Source: Bradyrhizobium arachidis | Lineage (GTDB): Bacteria > Pseudomonadota > Alphaproteobacteria > Rhizobiales > Xanthobacteraceae | DNA length: 64,000 nucleotides | Reading direction: 5' to 3' | Assembly: GCF_024758505.1 (NCBI RefSeq) | Contig: NZ_CP077970.1 | Span: 4,278,001 to 4,342,000 of the forward strand | Shown: one piece after another, positions 1 through 8,797 of the stretch | Numbering within the stretch: the stretch's first letter is position 1 | Layout of the letters: each line of letters begins with the position of its first letter | The notes under the pieces: generated by a model | Told to the model about the DNA's origin: nothing | Database searches by the model: none | Seen by the model: only the letters and a program-made list of their open reading frames with translations | Made by a program: the position numbers and the translations under genes

Positions 1-1824
1 CGCTTCCGTCGCGCGGGCGCGTTGGTCCCGCGAGGGGGCGCGGTCGCGCAGCCAGCCGCGCGTCCGGCCTTGCACGTGGTCGTGCGGGCTCGTCAGCGCG
101 GTGCGTGCAAGGGCGGGGGCGGCCCACGGCCAGTCGGCGCGGTCGTCGATGGCGCGGATGGCCAGGTCGCGCATGTCCTGTGCGGTCGCCTCGAGCAGCG
201 CGGCGATCAATGTCGCCTCGGCCTTCCCGGCATCGATCAGACGCCGCGCGATGTCGGTCGCGAGCGCGGTGACCTCTGGATAGGGTGAGGCTAGCAGGCC
301 GCCGATCGCGGCCACGTCCATCGTGTCAGGGCGCGGCGGGCCCTGCCGCAGTGCCTCCGCCGCGAAGCGCGCTGCCGCGTGATTGCGTGCCAACGTCGCG
401 ATGCGCAGCAGCCGCTGCGGCTGGGCATCCCATAGCGCGGGGAACGCCTCCTCGCGTTGCGCCGGCGCACGCGCGCCGACGTGGCGATGAGTGAGCGCGT
501 TGGCATTGAAGCGGCTGGTCTCGGCCGCGGCATGCAGCAGGTGGCTGATGCTCCACACCCGGCTTAGCGCCTCGGTGGCATGAGGGGTGGGACGAAAGCG
601 GCCGTCGATGCGGACGTGCTCGGTCCACGTCGCCGGCTTGATGCCGTCGGCGTCGGTGAAGGCGAGCAGGAGCTCACTCGCCATCGCCGTGAAGGCTTCC
701 TGTCCGAGCTCGGCGCGCTTGCGCAGCATCCGCCAGGCGCGCCGCTTGAAGTAGAGCAGGGTCTGGTCGGACAGTGCGATGCGCGGAGCCGCGCTCCGCA
801 GTTCCTCGCTGAGCTTCAGCGCCTGGCGCGAATCGGGCACCCAGACGCGGTCGTTGTAGACGCGGCCGCGACGGTACATCGGCGTCGCCAGCTCGAACTG
901 CCGCGCAGTTGCGGCGAACAGCGGACCGTCGTCGGTTAGATCGGCATATTTGAACAGGCGCCGCAGCACCTGCACGTAGGGCGGGCGTGGACTCATCGCG
1001 TGCACGGCCGCGAGCAGCGTCTTGCGCGCGGCGCTGTCGGCGAGCGCATGGTGGGCAAGAGCAATGAGGAACTGATTGGCGAAGCCCGGATGTGCCGAGC
1101 TTGCCGCCAGCAGGGCCTGCAGCAGCCCCGCGCCGTTGCCGTTCGTCAGCGCCATCTCAATGTCGGGTGTCGCCGCAGCATCCGTCGTTCGCGGCAACGA
1201 CAGGCGTGGCGGCAGTCGCCGCGCGCCCATCAGTTCACTGGCGAGGGCATAGGCCGCATAGTCGCGTGTCACGAAACTGACATTGACGTCGGCGCAGCTG
1301 CGCAGCAGATCGACGGCGTTCGCACCGCCACAGCGCGCCAGCGCATACACGAGGCTGTAACTTGCGTTCGCCGCGCCGATCTTTTCGGCGAAGGCGGCGA
1401 GTTGGGGATAGGCGGGGGCCAGCCGGATCACGCCGAGGCGCCAGAACAGGCGGTCGCGTTCCTTGTCGGGCCATGCACTACGCGCACCGATCGCGAGCTT
1501 CTTGAGTAGCTCCGTATCGCGTCCGTCGGCAGCGACGCCGGTGTCGAGAACCATCAGCGGTGGTGCGTCGCCGTCGATGCGGCGATAACCGCCGTTTATC
1601 TTGGACACCACGACACTGTCGAACAGCTTTTCGGCGTTCGAGCGGGTGACCGGCGACGGTGTCTTCGTTCCATCCCTTAACGACGTGCCGCGACGGCCAA
1701 ACCTAAAATTGACGAGATAGCATGCGTCGACATCTGCTCGTTCGAGATCGACCAGATCGACTTCATAGAGTTTGTCTGAACTGCCCTCCTTCATCCAGAG
1801 GCGAACGGACCGAACGACTTGCAT
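1..1824 (-). CDS. WGR-domain protein with long helical region (3' end beyond left edge)
   Basis: The minus strand is open without a stop from an ATG at 1824 to base 1, giving at least 608 residues; the C-terminus lies outside the window. Residues 1 to about 80 read as a WGR domain: a SSDKLYEVDL strand, then FRFGRRGTSL, then DGTKTP. The W of the signature is replaced by F. WGR domains are known in PARP-type and MolR-like proteins, where they contact nucleic acid. The rest is rich in Leu, Ala and Arg with many predicted helices and looks like HEAT-type repeats, without a catalytic motif I recognise. Its function is unknown. The reading is natural throughout, with WPDKERDRLFWRL and YVQVLRRLFKYADL segments. 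Confidence 0.85.
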   Translation of the reverse strand, partial: MQVVRSVRLWMKEGSSDKLYEVDLVDLERADVDACYLVNFRFGRRGTSLRDGTKTPSPVTRSNAEKLFDSVVVSKINGGYRRIDGDAPPLMVLDTGVAADGRDTELLKKLAIGARSAWPDKERDRLFWRLGVIRLAPAYPQLAAFAEKIGAANASYSLVYALARCGGANAVDLLRSCADVNVSFVTRDYAAYALASELMGARRLPPRLSLPRTTDAAATPDIEMALTNGNGAGLLQALLAASSAHPGFANQFLIALAHHALADSAARKTLLAAVHAMSPRPPYVQVLRRLFKYADLTDDGPLFAATARQFELATPMYRRGRVYNDRVWVPDSRQALKLSEELRSAAPRIALSDQTLLYFKRRAWRMLRKRAELGQEAFTAMASELLLAFTDADGIKPATWTEHVRIDGRFRPTPHATEALSRVWSISHLLHAAAETSRFNANALTHRHVGARAPAQREEAFPALWDAQPQRLLRIATLARNHAAARFAAEALRQGPPRPDTMDVAAIGGLLASPYPEVTALATDIARRLIDAGKAEATLIAALLEATAQDMRDLAIRAIDDRADWPWAAPALARTALTSPHDHVQGRTRGWLRDRAPSRDQRARATEA

Positions 1825-2198
1825 GGACTACCCTAGGATGTCGGGCGGTCTACATGGCAAGCTGGGCGCGCCGCGTCAATGGCGATTGGTGCAACGGAAT
1901 ATGGACGTACACGACAGGGGCTCGTCGAGCCTGTGAGGGAGCTCGGCGTGCGGGTCAGAACAGTCGGCCAGCCAAGCCGTCGTTCATTTTTGGGGACCTC
2001 GCCCGACTCCGCCCACTTCGCACGGCATCCTTGAAAGGCACTTAGCAAGTGGGAAATGCACCTAATTCCTTTATCCATCTTGGTAAGTAATTGAGATCGC
2101 AATAAATACGACTGTCCTCCGAGCGCGCCCGAATCAAAATGCGAGGGGCTATTCCCGTCACTCGCTCCGGCCCCAGCTCGAGTTCTATGCGTAGTTGA
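1825..2198. other. Low-GC stretch without a convincing gene
   Basis: This gap between the WGR gene start and the porin remnant is poorer in GC than its surroundings, especially 2040-2160. The minus strand from about 2204 to 2042 reads as a natural-looking peptide ending IKELGAFPTC, but it uses codons rare here (TTA, ATA, AGA, CTA) and has no good start. It may be a decayed gene fragment. I see no RNA gene. Confidence 0.4.
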
Positions 2199-2430
2199 GG
2201 CGTCAATTCGCATGACCGTGTCCGTGCGGTCGGCTGGACCGTCGGCGCCGGCTTCGAATATCTCCTCGCACGCAACTGGTCTGTGTTCGCGGAATACAAC
2301 TACGTCGATCTCGGCACCAACCGCGCGGGTTACACGCGCAACACCGACGGGATCCGCATTCTTCGTCGATGCCCGACGTCAGGTCCATCTGGCGACGGTT
2401 GGCGTGAACTTCCGGTTCGGGCAGCCCTGA
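2199..2430 (+). pseudogene. Remnant of an Omp31/RopB-like outer-membrane beta-barrel protein, frameshifted
   Basis: After a stop at 2196-2198 one frame reads VRAVGWTVGAGFEYLL, then NWSVFAEYNYVDLGT, typical of the penultimate strands of rhizobial small beta-barrel proteins. Near 2358 the sense shifts to another frame that reads VHLATVGVNFRFGQP and stops at 2428-2430, the typical final strand with an aromatic residue near the C-terminus. The N-terminal two thirds, including the signal peptide, are missing and a frameshift joins the two parts. This is a dead 3' fragment, not a working gene. Confidence 0.75.
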
Positions 2431-2474
2431 CCGAATTCGAGCGATGCTGCGGTCGCGGGCGCGGCCGCGCGCCG

Positions 2475-2732
2475 TTAGCCGTATTCGTCGCCGATGCCGT
2501 ACTCCCGGTAGATCTCCAGCGGATCCTGGTCGGGGAACAGACGGCATTTGGCCTGCGCGAGGTGCAGGCTCACGGTGGCCGGCTCCTTGCCGTTGGCAAG
2601 CAGCTTTCGGATGTCTTCCATATGGGCCTGCGGCTGGTGCTTGGTGGCAAGCTGCTCCAGCGCGACGAGGGCCGTCGCCAGGGCCTCGGTGAGGACCCAT
2701 TCGTCGTGGCCCGTGATTCCCTTCTTCGGCAT
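2475..2732 (-). CDS. Small conserved-looking hypothetical protein
   Basis: An 85-residue protein starting MPKKGITGHDEW, with two amphipathic helices followed by a C-terminal YREYGIGDEYG segment. I chose the ATG at 2732 because a GGGG-containing ribosome site sits about 9 bases upstream; in-frame starts farther up (for example 2828) have no such site. Composition and codon use are those of a real gene. I do not recognise a family; no membrane segment, signal peptide or catalytic motif is visible. Confidence 0.6.
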   Translation of the reverse strand: MPKKGITGHDEWVLTEALATALVALEQLATKHQPQAHMEDIRKLLANGKEPATVSLHLAQAKCRLFPDQDPLEIYREYGIGDEYG

Positions 2733-3075
2733 TGGCAGACCCCACATCGGACGGCAAGTCAGGTGGCAGAACACAGTGTACCGCGACTTTGGCCCAATCT
2801 CCATTGAGCCGTTGTGGCCGGTACGCATCCGAGCAAGGTCGTCGTCGCTGGCGGCTCGCGATCTCTTGCATTATGCCCATGCAGGGCTAAAAGGCGCACA
2901 GCGCGCGTGTTCCGCTCCGAGCGGCGCCGCGCCCCGCAGATGCACTCGTATCCCTGCTGCAATGATACTGGCGTAGACCGGTACGCAGCGTTCAGGCCGG
3001 CCGTCCCGGCTTGCGACCGACACCTCACGATTCGCAAACGCTCAAACGGTTGCGCCATCCCTGGCTGGAGCAAGC

Positions 3076-3450
3076 ATGGTCCTTCTGAGCTTCGTCTACC
3101 GCTTCCTCACGAACTTCCTGTTCCTGGCGGTGGTCTATTTCAGCCTGAACTTCCTGGAGAAGTACGAGAACAAGGCGCTTCTCGCCATCCTGGTGCTGGT
3201 CTACAGCGCGATGCGCGCGGTCTCGACGCTGCGCTCGTTCTACTTCTACCAGAAGATTGAGAAGCTCGAGGCCGAAACGCGCAGGTTGCAGGCGCCGATC
3301 AATGACGGCTCCGGCGGGACCAATGTGCGCAAGCAGATCGTGACCGATGTCGCGAAGCTGCGGCGCGACGGCGAGCTGAAGGCCTATATGGACCTGTTCT
3401 TCATGGCGCTGATCGTGCTGCTCTGTGTCGCCAAGATCCTGACGAGGTAG
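3076..3450 (+). CDS. Small membrane protein of unknown function
   Basis: A 124-residue protein with hydrophobic segments at about 8-25, 32-48 and 102-121, and between them a charged, coiled-coil-like stretch (KIEKLEAETRRLQ). It looks like an inner-membrane protein with three helices. It ends 14 bases before the end of the convergent deacetylase gene. I recognise no family and no catalytic residues. The start follows the ORF's first ATG; there is no strong ribosome site. Confidence 0.75.
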   Translation: MVLLSFVYRFLTNFLFLAVVYFSLNFLEKYENKALLAILVLVYSAMRAVSTLRSFYFYQKIEKLEAETRRLQAPINDGSGGTNVRKQIVTDVAKLRRDGELKAYMDLFFMALIVLLCVAKILTR

Positions 3451-3463
3451 CCGAGCAGGCGGA

Positions 3464-4744
3464 TCACTGCTGCCGCTTCTTCAGGCTGGCGACGCGCGTC
3501 GGCCGGGTTACGTTGGCTTGTGCCGGCCGTTTGGCGTTTGCGGCGTGCGCAGGTTGTGCGCCGCGCGGAGCCGCAGCGGCGATCTTCGCACGGGTTTTTC
3601 CCTTGCTCTTGCCGTTCTTCGGCGCAGCCGTGAGCGGCGTCGCCGCCGGCTCGGCCGATGTCATCCGTGTCGCGGTGCGCCGGGACGACGACGCCATCAG
3701 CACGGCGAGCGACTTCTCGGGAATGTCGAAGACGTCGCGGCCGGGCACCGGCAGCGTCACCGCGCTCGCCTGCGCCGAGATGTGGCGCGACAGGGCGACG
3801 GGGCGCGGCATCTCGGTGTGCAAATCCGCCAGCGCCGGTGCCGGAAGCATGTCGGTGCGGGCAAAGACGAAGTTCGGGACCTTGGGCCAGCGTGCAATCG
3901 GCACGGTCTCCGACGGCGGGTGCATCAGCCATTCAACCTGCTCGGTCGGCGTCGCCGGCCGGTCGGCGGTCGCCGGCACCACATGCACGATGCGATAGCC
4001 GCGCGCCTTGAGATCCCGGATGATCTTGGGCAGCGCCGCGACCGTGCGCGCCTGGATGTCGTGCAGCAGCAAGATGCCCTTGCCCTTGGCCTCCAGCCGC
4101 TGCATCGCGAGCTGATAGACCCGCTCGGAGGAGACATGCCGCCAGTCGTCGGCGGGGAAGTCGGCGCTCCAGACCTGGATGCCGCGCGAGATCAGGTGGT
4201 TCTCGACGCCTTCGGCGCGCATCAGGCCGGGAATGCGGAAGAACGGCGCCAGCGCCGACGGATCGGTCATCGCCGCCTGCGTCCACTCGATGCCGCCGTT
4301 GATCTCGGCCTCGGCCTTTTCGATCGGCATCCTGTCGAATGTCAGCGGATGATTCATGCTGTGCGTGCCGACGGTGTGGCCCGCGGCCACCAGCCGGCGC
4401 ACGCCGTCCGGGTTGGCCTTGGCCTGGCTGCCGATGATGAAGAAGGTCGCCTTGACGCACTCGTCGGCGAGCATCTTGAGGACCTGGTAGCTGTATTTCG
4501 GCAGCGGACCGTCGTCGAAGGTCAGGACGACCTCATGGTCCTTCAATGGCAGTGTCTCGCGGTATTGCATCGTGCCGATGAGCGGATGCTCGCGCGGGTC
4601 GACAACGATGGTGCGCGACGTGCCGAGCGCGCCCGGATTGCCGGGGCAATCCGCCGCCATGGCCGAGCTGGCAATGGCCGAGGCGGTCAATAGGCCGAGG
4701 CCAAGCCCGATCCAGGATCGTGTCCCAACACCACTACCGATCAT
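3464..4744 (-). CDS. Exported polysaccharide deacetylase (NodB homology domain)
   Basis: A 426-residue protein with a signal peptide (hydrophobic 11-28, likely cut after AMA at 30). The NodB/CE4 domain spans about 70-255. The metal-binding and catalytic motif TFDDGP lies at 75-80, and the H-x3-H zinc ligands are H128 and H132 in HSMNHP. CE4 enzymes remove N-acetyl groups from chitin-like oligosaccharides or peptidoglycan; the substrate here is unknown. Residues about 360-426 form a Lys/Ala/Arg-rich tail that may bind polyanions or the wall. It is followed upstream on the same strand by a second NodB gene, so the pair is probably an old tandem duplication. Confidence 0.9.
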   Translation of the reverse strand: MIGSGVGTRSWIGLGLGLLTASAIASSAMAADCPGNPGALGTSRTIVVDPREHPLIGTMQYRETLPLKDHEVVLTFDDGPLPKYSYQVLKMLADECVKATFFIIGSQAKANPDGVRRLVAAGHTVGTHSMNHPLTFDRMPIEKAEAEINGGIEWTQAAMTDPSALAPFFRIPGLMRAEGVENHLISRGIQVWSADFPADDWRHVSSERVYQLAMQRLEAKGKGILLLHDIQARTVAALPKIIRDLKARGYRIVHVVPATADRPATPTEQVEWLMHPPSETVPIARWPKVPNFVFARTDMLPAPALADLHTEMPRPVALSRHISAQASAVTLPVPGRDVFDIPEKSLAVLMASSSRRTATRMTSAEPAATPLTAAPKNGKSKGKTRAKIAAAAPRGAQPAHAANAKRPAQANVTRPTRVASLKKRQQ

Positions 4745-4913
4745 GAATCACCAATTACCCTCGCGCCCGATCCGCGTTATGTCCGAACGTTGGTCTAAAA
4801 GCGGCCCATGGCGGTTCAGGCCCGTGGAGCCGTTATGAATGCACGGACTAGCATGAACAGAGCCTTAACTGGCTCATTTTCGCCGCATTTTGCCGCGGCG
4901 TGACATTCTCGCA

Positions 4914-5735
4914 TCAACGCGCGGCGTCGGCATTCCGTTGCGTGCGGCCGGGCGGGACGATGTGGACGACGCGATAGCCGTTCTCGCGCAGATAGCGCAG
5001 GAATGCCGGCATCATAGCGGCCGTGCGCGCCTTGTTATCGTGAAACAAGATGATGCCCTTGCCTGCGGCGGCCAGGCGATCCGTCACCAGCTTCAATGTC
5101 TGCTCCGGGGTCATCTCGTCCCAATCGCTCGCCCAGAGGTCGGCGCCGAACACGGCGATGCCCCGCGATTGCAGGAGGTCGAGGGTCGCGGGCGTCGACT
5201 CGAAATAGGGGAAGCGGAAAAACGGCGTCGAAGGCGTTGTCGTCGACGCTCCGTTCAGCGCCATCTCGTCTGCCGCGATCCCGCGGTCGATATTGTCCTT
5301 GGACCTGTCGAATGGGATTTGCGACATCATCGGATGCGAGAAGGAGTGATGGCCGATCGTGTGGCCCTCGCGCGCGATCCGCTTGACCATGTCGGGGTGC
5401 TCGGCGGCATGCTGGCCGATCAGGAAGAAGGTCGCGCGCACGCATTCCTGCGCCAGCGCCGCCAGCACCTTTGAGGTGGTCGGCGGATGCGGGCCGTCGT
5501 CGAAGGTCAGCACGACCTCGTGATCGGCGAGCGGCAGCGTCTGCGGAAAGCTCTTGGTCCCGACGCGCGGATACGCCTTGGGATCGACGGTGAGGACGCG
5601 CGCGGTGCCCAGCGCATCCTTGCGCGGGCAGTCTGAGGCCAAAGCGGGTGTCATGCCGGGAGTCGCGAAGGCGACCGCTGCAAGCATCGCGCTCGCAAGC
5701 ATCAGGGGCCGGTTCGATCGACGCATCTTTGTCAT
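4914..5735 (-). CDS. Second exported polysaccharide deacetylase (NodB homology domain)
   Basis: A 273-residue protein from the ATG at 5735, which places a normal signal peptide at the N-terminus (MRRSNRP followed by a hydrophobic stretch, cut near ALA-SD). The CE4 domain has TFDDGP at about 77-82 and GHHSFSHP with the zinc histidines. It lacks the basic tail of the neighbouring paralogue at 3464-4744. The two share the DPKAYP/DPREHP entry segment and the same motif order, so they belong to one subfamily. The 169-base gap between them could hold a separate promoter. The substrate is unknown. Confidence 0.88.
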   Translation of the reverse strand: MTKMRRSNRPLMLASAMLAAVAFATPGMTPALASDCPRKDALGTARVLTVDPKAYPRVGTKSFPQTLPLADHEVVLTFDDGPHPPTTSKVLAALAQECVRATFFLIGQHAAEHPDMVKRIAREGHTIGHHSFSHPMMSQIPFDRSKDNIDRGIAADEMALNGASTTTPSTPFFRFPYFESTPATLDLLQSRGIAVFGADLWASDWDEMTPEQTLKLVTDRLAAAGKGIILFHDNKARTAAMMPAFLRYLRENGYRVVHIVPPGRTQRNADAAR

Positions 5736-5818
5736 TGCACTCGACGTTGCCTTGTGGGTATTGCCAAAGCCCACAGCACAAATGAATTGATCCATCCTGT
5801 CAAACGGCGAGGCGCGCC

Positions 5819-7240
5819 ATGGACGAGCAAATGGACGTTGCCCCCTCCGCCGAGACGTCGGTACTCGACCACGTTCCGATGCGCAATGAAGATGGCGAAA
5901 TTCGTCATGAATTCGTCGCGGAGATTGCCCATGCGATCGCGGCCGCCGACGCCGCGCCGCTGCGCGCCATCGTCGCCGAGCTGCACGAGGCCGACCTCGG
6001 CGACCTGATCGCGGCCCTCGAGCCCGACGACCGCGTCCGCTTGGTCGAGCTGACGGGCCGGGATTTCGACTTCTCGGCGCTGAACGAGGTCGACGAGACC
6101 GTCCGCGAGGAGATCCTCGAGGAGCTGCCGGCGGAGACGGTCGCCGAGGGCGTCCGCGAGCTCGAATCCGACGACGCGGTCGAGCTGCTCGAGACCCTCG
6201 ACGAGGCGGAGCAGGAAGAGATCCTGGAGAAGCTGCCGCTGAAAGAGCGCGTCGCGCTCGAGCGCAGCCTGCTTTATCCGGAAAATTCCGCCGGCCGGCG
6301 GATGCAGACCGAGTTCATCGCGGTGACCCAGGATTTCACGGTGGGCCAGGCGATCGACTACATGCGCGACACGCCGGATCTGCCCGACCGCTTCTACGAG
6401 ATCTACGTCGTGGACAAGGACCAGCACTGGCTCGGTGCGATCCCGCTCGACGTGCTCCTGCGCGCGCGCCGGCCGGTGCCGCTCACCGACCTCACCGACG
6501 AGGATCGCCGCCGCGTCTCCGTCCTGGAGGACCAGGAAGAGGTGGCGCGCATGTTCGGCAAGTACAATCTGGTGGCGGCTCCCGTCCTCGACACGCAGGA
6601 CCGGCTGGTCGGCGTGATCACGGTCGACGACGTCGTCGACGTCATCGAGGAGGAGGCCGACGAGGACCTGAAGGCGCTCGGCGGCGTCACCAGCGACGAA
6701 GAGCTCTCGGATACCGTGCTGACGATTGCGCGCGGCCGCTTCAACTGGCTGCTGGTGAACCTTGCGACCGCCTTCCTCGCGTCCTCGGTGCTCGGCCTGT
6801 TCGAGGGCCAGCTCGAGAAGATGGTGGCGCTCGCCGTGCTGGCGCCGATCGTCGCCAGCCAGGGCGGCAACGCCGCGACCCAGACCATGACGGTGGCGGT
6901 GCGGGCGCTGGCGACGCGCGAGCTCGGCGCCAGCAATGCCTGGCGCGTGGTGGTCCGCGAGGGCCTCGTCGGGCTCGTCAACGGTCTCGCCTTTGCCGTG
7001 ATCACGGGCATTGCGGCTGTGGCCTGGTTCAAGATCCCCGGGCTCGGGTTCGTGATCGGGCTTGCGATCATCGTGAACCTCTTTGCCGGGGCGCTCGGCG
7101 GCATTTTAATCCCGATGGGACTGGAGCGGGTGAGGGCGGATCCCGCGGTTGCCTCCGGGACGTTCGTCACGACGGTCACCGACGTCGTCGGCTTCTTCTC
7201 CTTCCTCGGCATCGCCACGCTGTGGTTCGGCCTGAAGTAG
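5819..7240 (+). CDS. mgtE: MgtE-type magnesium transporter
   Basis: A 473-residue protein with the MgtE layout. An acidic N domain (about 20-150, rich in Leu/Glu repeats) is followed by a paired CBS domain (about 155-280, with TVGQAIDYMR and GVITVDDVVDVIEEE). Five membrane helices lie from about 310 to the end, including the conserved pore-lining GGNAATQTMT segment. The family carries Mg2+ (also Co2+) inward, gated by Mg2+ binding to the N and CBS domains. It is divergent from the deacetylase pair and is followed by a palindromic repeat. Confidence 0.95.
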   Translation: MDEQMDVAPSAETSVLDHVPMRNEDGEIRHEFVAEIAHAIAAADAAPLRAIVAELHEADLGDLIAALEPDDRVRLVELTGRDFDFSALNEVDETVREEILEELPAETVAEGVRELESDDAVELLETLDEAEQEEILEKLPLKERVALERSLLYPENSAGRRMQTEFIAVTQDFTVGQAIDYMRDTPDLPDRFYEIYVVDKDQHWLGAIPLDVLLRARRPVPLTDLTDEDRRRVSVLEDQEEVARMFGKYNLVAAPVLDTQDRLVGVITVDDVVDVIEEEADEDLKALGGVTSDEELSDTVLTIARGRFNWLLVNLATAFLASSVLGLFEGQLEKMVALAVLAPIVASQGGNAATQTMTVAVRALATRELGASNAWRVVVREGLVGLVNGLAFAVITGIAAVAWFKIPGLGFVIGLAIIVNLFAGALGGILIPMGLERVRADPAVASGTFVTTVTDVVGFFSFLGIATLWFGLK

Positions 7241-7277
7241 GATCCTGGCTACGATCTTCCGTCTCCACAAACTCAAT

Positions 7278-7400
7278 CGTCATCCTGAGGTGCGCGCCCT
7301 TGCGCGCCTCGAAGGATGGGCCGCGAGCGCCCGTAGCCCATCCTTCGAGGCTTCACCTTGCGGTGCAAGCGCATCGCAAGGCTCGCACCTCAGGATGACG
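7278..7400. repeat. Palindromic intergenic repeat, family 1 copy a
   Basis: The element begins CGTCATCCTGAGGTGCG and ends with the reverse complement CGCACCTCAGGATGACG. Internal arms around GGATGGGC and GCCCATCC make a branched foldback of 123 bases. A related copy lies at 16714-16860. It sits directly after mgtE and may act as a transcription barrier. Confidence 0.85.
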
Positions 7401-7520
7401 TCGGTGTGTGTGGTAGGCACGGCCGCCCGGATGGAGCGCAGCTCCATTCGGGCCACTGACCCCTATCGTTAATCCGAACTTAAGCCGCTTCAGGGATCAT
7501 CGCCCTGCTTGGGGATGAAC

Positions 7521-7808
7521 ATGCGCCTACGGCTGAAAGCGGACGGACGGATCGTGGAGCTGCGGGACGGGCAGGAATTTCCGCTGCCTGCCGTCGCCTC
7601 CGGTGAAGGCGGTTCGCTTGAAGTGCGTGATCTGCGCCGCCGCGCCTGTCTCACCCAGATGGAGTTTGCCGCCAAGCTCGGCGTGCCGGTCGAGACCATC
7701 CGCAATTGGGAGCAGGGCAAGCGCGCGCCGCGCGGACCTGCGCGGGCGCTTCTCGCCGTGATCGCGCACGCGCCCGACACCGTGTTCCAGGCGCTGGCCA
7801 AGGGCTGA
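7521..7808 (+). CDS. Small HTH (XRE/HigA-like) DNA-binding protein
   Basis: About 95 residues. The C-terminal half holds a helix-turn-helix: LTQMEFAAKLGVPVETIRNWEQGKRAPRG split over about 46-75, with the classic Q-x3-A-x3-G pattern and a WEQGKR recognition end. The start at 7521 has GGGG six bases upstream; 7515 is possible. The N-terminal part (RLKADGRIVELRDGQEF) resembles HigA-type antitoxins. No toxin gene lies on either side, so it is either an orphan antitoxin or a stand-alone regulator. Confidence 0.8.
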   Translation: MRLRLKADGRIVELRDGQEFPLPAVASGEGGSLEVRDLRRRACLTQMEFAAKLGVPVETIRNWEQGKRAPRGPARALLAVIAHAPDTVFQALAKG

Positions 7809-7935
7809 TCAAGGGCTGATCAAGGCCCGGTTAGGGCTTGCCGTGAAATCCTGTTCGCCCTTGGGTTGCTTCGGTTGGCAGTCCCGCGAGCCAGGTCCAT
7901 AATGCGATGGGGCGTGCGAAGGCGAGGGATTCCTC

Positions 7936-8769
7936 ATGCTGTTCGTCGAAGCCAAGGGTGCAAGAATCTCGGGTGCAAAAATCCCGGCGATCGGACTGGG
8001 GACCTGGGAGCTGAGCGGCCGGACCTGCGCGCGCGTGGTCGAACAGGCGCTGCGGCTCGGCTATCGCCACATCGATACCGCGCAGGTCTATGAGAACGAA
8101 CGCGAGGTCGGCGACGGCGTGCGCGCCTCTGGCGTGCGGCGCGACGACATCTTTCTCACCACAAAAATCTGGACCAACCATTTCGCGCCGCACGACCTGG
8201 AGCGCTCCGTCAAGGAGAGCCTTGTCAGGCTGCGGCTTCCCGCAGTCGATTTGTTGCTACTGCACTGGCCCAATCCGCACGTGCCGCTGGCGGAAACGCT
8301 GGGTGCGCTGGCGCATGCGAAGAGGATGGGGCTGACGCGGCATATCGGCGTCTCCAATTTCACGGTGGCGCTGATCGAGGAGGCGGTTGCCTTGTCTCCG
8401 GAGCCGCTGGCCTGCAACCAGGTCGAGTATCATCCCTATCTCGACCAGGCGAAGGTGAGGGCGGCCTGCGACAGTCACGGGCTTGCGCTGGTCGCCTACA
8501 GCCCGATCGCGAAGGGGCGCATCAGGAGCGACCAGGCGCTGGCGCAGATCGGGCGCACCCATCGCAAGACGCCGGCGCAGATCTGCCTGCGCTGGCTGGT
8601 GCAGCAGAACGTCTCGGCCATCCCGCGCACCTCGCGTATCGAACGGCTCTCGGAGAACATCGAAATCTTCGATTTCGAGTTGTCGGACGACGAGATGGAA
8701 CAGATCTTTGCGCTCGCCCATCCGAAGGGCCGGCTGACCGATTTCGGCTTCGCACCGAAATGGGATTGA
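7936..8769 (+). CDS. Aldo/keto reductase
   Basis: A 277-residue single-domain TIM-barrel reductase. The family's catalytic tetrad is visible: D47 and Y52 (HIDTAQVYENE), K77 (LTTKIW) and H110 (LLLLHWP). The NADPH-binding end is the IPRTSRIERLSENI segment. Length and motif spacing match the 2,5-diketo-D-gluconate reductase branch (AKR5-like), which reduces small aldehydes and ketones in the cytoplasm; the natural substrate cannot be read from sequence. It stands alone between an HTH gene and a TonB-like gene, all on the plus strand. Confidence 0.92.
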   Translation: MLFVEAKGARISGAKIPAIGLGTWELSGRTCARVVEQALRLGYRHIDTAQVYENEREVGDGVRASGVRRDDIFLTTKIWTNHFAPHDLERSVKESLVRLRLPAVDLLLLHWPNPHVPLAETLGALAHAKRMGLTRHIGVSNFTVALIEEAVALSPEPLACNQVEYHPYLDQAKVRAACDSHGLALVAYSPIAKGRIRSDQALAQIGRTHRKTPAQICLRWLVQQNVSAIPRTSRIERLSENIEIFDFELSDDEMEQIFALAHPKGRLTDFGFAPKWD

Positions 8770-8797
8770 GGGGCGGTTCCGGTATGCTAGGACCAGA

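Noticed and set aside
1..2430. Left-end region as a defence island
   Set aside because: One WGR gene and a porin remnant are not enough; no nuclease, helicase or toxin is visible in the window part.
3518..4693. Long plus-strand open frame of 391 codons
   Set aside because: It is the opposite-strand shadow of the polysaccharide deacetylase gene; its translation is Arg/His-rich with no family resemblance.
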